The position numbers and the translations under genes are program-made. From Paludibacter sp. (lineage in GTDB: Bacteria; Bacteroidota; Bacteroidia; Bacteroidales; Paludibacteraceae), in contig JAMPAY010000001.1 of assembly GCA_023666945.1 (NCBI GenBank), positions 124,001 to 188,000 on the forward strand: a stretch of DNA of 64,000 nt. Direction: 5' to 3'. Within the stretch, counting starts at the first letter, position 1; each line of letters starts with the position of its first letter. This document shows, in pieces, positions 61,906-64,000 of this stretch. The notes under the pieces are model-generated. The model was given only the letters and a program-made list of their open reading frames with translations. It did no database searches and was not told the origin of the DNA.

Positions 61906-62319
61906 CTATCGATTACGACGTTCGCTCACAATCAGCAGAGCCTCTTCTCGTAAATCCAAGGGCAATAGTATATTGCGTGCTTGCAAACTACGCAACCAAC
62001 CTGCTACATCACGCTCCTGCAAAGTATAGAATACATCACGCAATGCTTGCAACTGTTCTTCCGTGTAATCATCAGGCGACATACCTGCCAACACATCCAA
62101 CTCTTCATCATCATAATACACAACTTCCATCCTACTATTAAGCAACGTATCACGTTCGCAGACGGCATGTTGTCCACAACACTCTCCATCGGACGTTGTC
62201 AGTTGTTGCGTATGCTCTTCTTTCAACTCGTGCTTGACATTGCGTTGACGTTCCCTCCATTCGAAAGCAACCAATATAAACAGCCCTAAAGCCACAAATA
62301 TACCTAAAATCCACCACAT
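61906..62319 (-). CDS. Small membrane-anchored protein of unknown function
   Basis: 137 aa. A membrane helix occupies about residues 2-20 (WWILGIFVALGLFILVAFEW), followed by a charged linker and a cysteine-containing segment (GECCGQHAVCE). The C-terminal half is helical and conserved-looking: SPDDYTEEQLQALRDVFYTLQERDVAGWLRSLQARNILLP. I do not recognise a characterised family. It starts 3 bp after the parE stop on the same strand, suggesting co-transcription with topoisomerase IV subunit B. Confidence 0.7.
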   Translation of the reverse strand: MWWILGIFVALGLFILVAFEWRERQRNVKHELKEEHTQQLTTSDGECCGQHAVCERDTLLNSRMEVVYYDDEELDVLAGMSPDDYTEEQLQALRDVFYTLQERDVAGWLRSLQARNILLPLDLREEALLIVSERRNR

Positions 62320-62322
62320 ATA

Positions 62323-64000
62323 TTAATCGACTACATCTTCTTCTACTACAAGGTTCTCTATAATAAAATTCTGGCGTTCTGCCGTATTCTTACCCATATA
62401 GAACTCCATAAGATCGGCCACAGCATCTTCTTTGCGGAGTGTTACTTGGTCAAGACGTATATTCTTACCAATAAAACCTTTGAACTCATCGGGAGAGATT
62501 TCACCCAAACCTTTGAAACGCGTAATTTCCGGATTCGGTTTTAAGTCCTCTATGGCTTGCAGTCGTTCTTCTTCGGTATAGCAATAGCGTATTTCTTTCT
62601 TATTTTTCACCCGAAACAAAGGTGTCTGTAATATATAAACATGCCCCTTCTTCACTAAATCGGGGAAGAACTGCAAAAAGAAAGTAAGCATCAACAAACG
62701 AATATGCATACCATCGACATCCGCATCCGTAGCAATAATTACCTTGTTGTAACGCAAATTATCCAACCCGTCTTCTATGTTCAAAGCCGATTGCAGACAG
62801 AAAAATTCTTCGTTCTCATAGACAACTTCTTTCGTCAGTCCGTAACTATTCTTCGGTTTTCCACGCAAGGAGAAGACAGCCTGCGTATTAACATCACGCG
62901 ATTTCGTAATAGACCCCGATGCCGATAATCCCTCCGTAATAAAGATAGAACTCAAATCGCGCAAATCTTCATCAGAACCCTTGCTCTGACGTACCGGCTT
63001 GGAATCATTAAGGTGCACCCTGCAATCGCGCAATTTCGGATTATTCAAGTTATTTTTCTTGGCACGTTCTCGAGCAATTTTAGTAACACCCAGTATTGCT
63101 TTACGCTCTCTCTCCGAATCCTGAATCTTCTGCAGCATAACTTCCGTTACTGCCGGATGTTTATGCAAGAAGTTATCCAACTCTCTTTTTACGAAGTCGT
63201 TCACAAACTTATTAACGGAGATACTTCCTTCTTTAGGAGATATGTCGCGCGAACCAAGTTTTGTCTTTGTCTGGCTTTCAAACACCGGTTCTTCCACATT
63301 GATAGCAATTGCTCCTACGACACCATTACGCACATCCGCCAACTCCATATTTTTACCAAAGAACTCCTTAATTGTGCGCCCTATCGCCTCACGATAAGCC
63401 GCTTGATGAGTGCCTCCCTGAATGGTATGTTGTCCGTTCACAAAGGAATAGTACTCATCGTTGTTTTGCTGCGTATGTGTAAGAGCGATTTCTATATCCT
63501 CCCCCTTAATATGAATAATAGGATAGAGCGGATCAACGGTCATATTTTCAGAGAGCAGATCTAACAAACCGTTGCGCGAAAGAAAACGTTTTCCATTAAA
63601 GTTGAGTGTCAGCCCTGTATTGAGATACGCATAATTACGCATCATGGTTTCAATATAGTCTTCACGGAAATTATAGTTCTCGAAAATACCTCGCGACCCA
63701 TCGGGTTCAAACTCGACCAAAGTTCCCCGTTGCGCTTTCTCCGTATCCGCAACAATCCCCGTATCCGCCACCAACTTTCCTTGTTTAAACTCCACTCTAC
63801 GGGTCATACCATCTCGATAGGCCTGTGCGGCAAACTTCCACGATAGTGCATTCACTGCTTTCAAGCCCACACCATTTAACCCTACGGATTTTTTGAATGC
63901 CTTAGAATCGTATTTTGCGCCCGTATTAAGCAAAGAAACGACATCAACCAATACTTCCAACGGAATTCCGCGCCCATAATCTCGCACCGATACTTTCCCT
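62323..64000 (-). CDS. parE: DNA topoisomerase IV subunit B (5' end beyond window)
   Basis: 559 codons of the C-terminal part are present; the true start lies beyond 64000. The visible portion begins inside the GHKL ATPase site ([10 protein letters not shown], then [22 protein letters not shown]). The transducer region follows, then the Toprim domain with [35 protein letters not shown] and the late [17 protein letters not shown]. Unusually [10 protein letters not shown] replaces the usual FLVEGDSA(G) pattern, seen in the Bacteroidota ParE branch. Together with ParC it decatenates daughter chromosomes. Identification as ParE rather than GyrB rests on overall sequence and length and is fairly firm. 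Confidence 0.88.
   Translation of the reverse strand, partial: GKVSVRDYGRGIPLEVLVDVVSLLNTGAKYDSKAFKKSVGLNGVGLKAVNALSWKFAAQAYRDGMTRRVEFKQGKLVADTGIVADTEKAQRGTLVEFEPDGSRGIFENYNFREDYIETMMRNYAYLNTGLTLNFNGKRFLSRNGLLDLLSENMTVDPLYPIIHIKGEDIEIALTHTQQNNDEYYSFVNGQHTIQGGTHQAAYREAIGRTIKEFFGKNMELADVRNGVVGAIAINVEEPVFESQTKTKLGSRDISPKEGSISVNKFVNDFVKRELDNFLHKHPAVTEVMLQKIQDSERERKAILGVTKIARERAKKNNLNNPKLRDCRVHLNDSKPVRQSKGSDEDLRDLSSIFITEGLSASGSITKSRDVNTQAVFSLRGKPKNSYGLTKEVVYENEEFFCLQSALNIEDGLDNLRYNKVIIATDADVDGMHIRLLMLTFFLQFFPDLVKKGHVYILQTPLFRVKNKKEIRYCYTEEERLQAIEDLKPNPEITRFKGLGEISPDEFKGFIGKNIRLDQVTLRKEDAVADLMEFYMGKNTAERQNFIIENLVVEEDVVD

Noticed and set aside
62323..63987. A GTG start for parE at 63987
   Set aside because: The codon lies inside the conserved ATPase motif VRDYGRGIP, so the gene continues beyond the window.

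Overview
The window is chromosomal DNA from a member of the Bacteroidota, most likely order Bacteroidales, that uses the type IX secretion system (T9SS). Three lines support this. Promoter -7 boxes of the Bacteroidota form TAnnTTTG (often TACCTTTG or TATCTTTG followed by C/GnnC) precede almost every transcription unit, and Shine-Dalgarno sequences are largely absent. Lineage markers are present: gldH, a long-tailed ribosomal protein S16, and ricT beside holB. Three predicted surface proteins carry T9SS-type C-terminal sorting regions. No insertion sequence, prophage, CRISPR array or integrase was seen, so this looks like core chromosome with some lineage-specific cell-surface genes.

Layout, left part. 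Positions 1-104 (minus strand) hold most of a cobalamin riboswitch for a gene lying off the left edge. Positions 268-7651 (minus) are a three-gene operon: a T9SS-sorted GHL10/DigH-like glycosidase, a small beta-propeller protein, and a T9SS-sorted Amidase_3 enzyme. At 8102-9860 a DUF47/PhoU-like protein and a PiT phosphate transporter follow a strikingly foldable leader. Next come glycerate kinase with a cytidylate-kinase-like protein (minus), a DacB/PBP4-type carboxypeptidase with biotin ligase (plus), and a lamin-tail surface protein with an MmcQ/YjbR protein (minus). At 15.9-18.7 kb an AraC regulator precedes an iron-dependent alcohol dehydrogenase and a flavin reductase. At 18.9-23.4 kb is a complete potABCD polyamine uptake operon with two unusual subunits, then a TPR/PD40 protein.

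Middle part. At 25.0-31.1 kb a six-gene minus-strand operon reads holB-ricT-gldH-trmB-mrp-MATE. rpsP is followed by an EpsG-like polymerase and four family-2 glycosyltransferases (32.2-36.6 kb), a small surface-glycan cluster. Then come a Ca/Na antiporter with ychF, a small S4 protein, aspartate ammonia-lyase, and a minus-strand series recJ-tdk-priA-CPBP protease.

Right part. topA and tRNA-Pro(CGG), a Na/Pi cotransporter, a YhcH-family protein with a eukaryote-like glycogen branching enzyme, dgt, a divergent HxlR regulator/NAD(P)-binding protein pair with palindromic operator candidates, nagB with a J-domain protein and cysS, tRNA-Pro(GGG), a small membrane protein, and the 3' part of parE running off the right edge.

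The observations most worth pursuing are the co-transcribed T9SS-sorted amidase and denuded-glycan-hydrolase-like protein (a possible two-step cell-surface peptidoglycan-degrading module), the nested three-stem leader before the phosphate uptake genes, and an 11-nt-period TCTCGT repeat found in two separate long intergenic regions.
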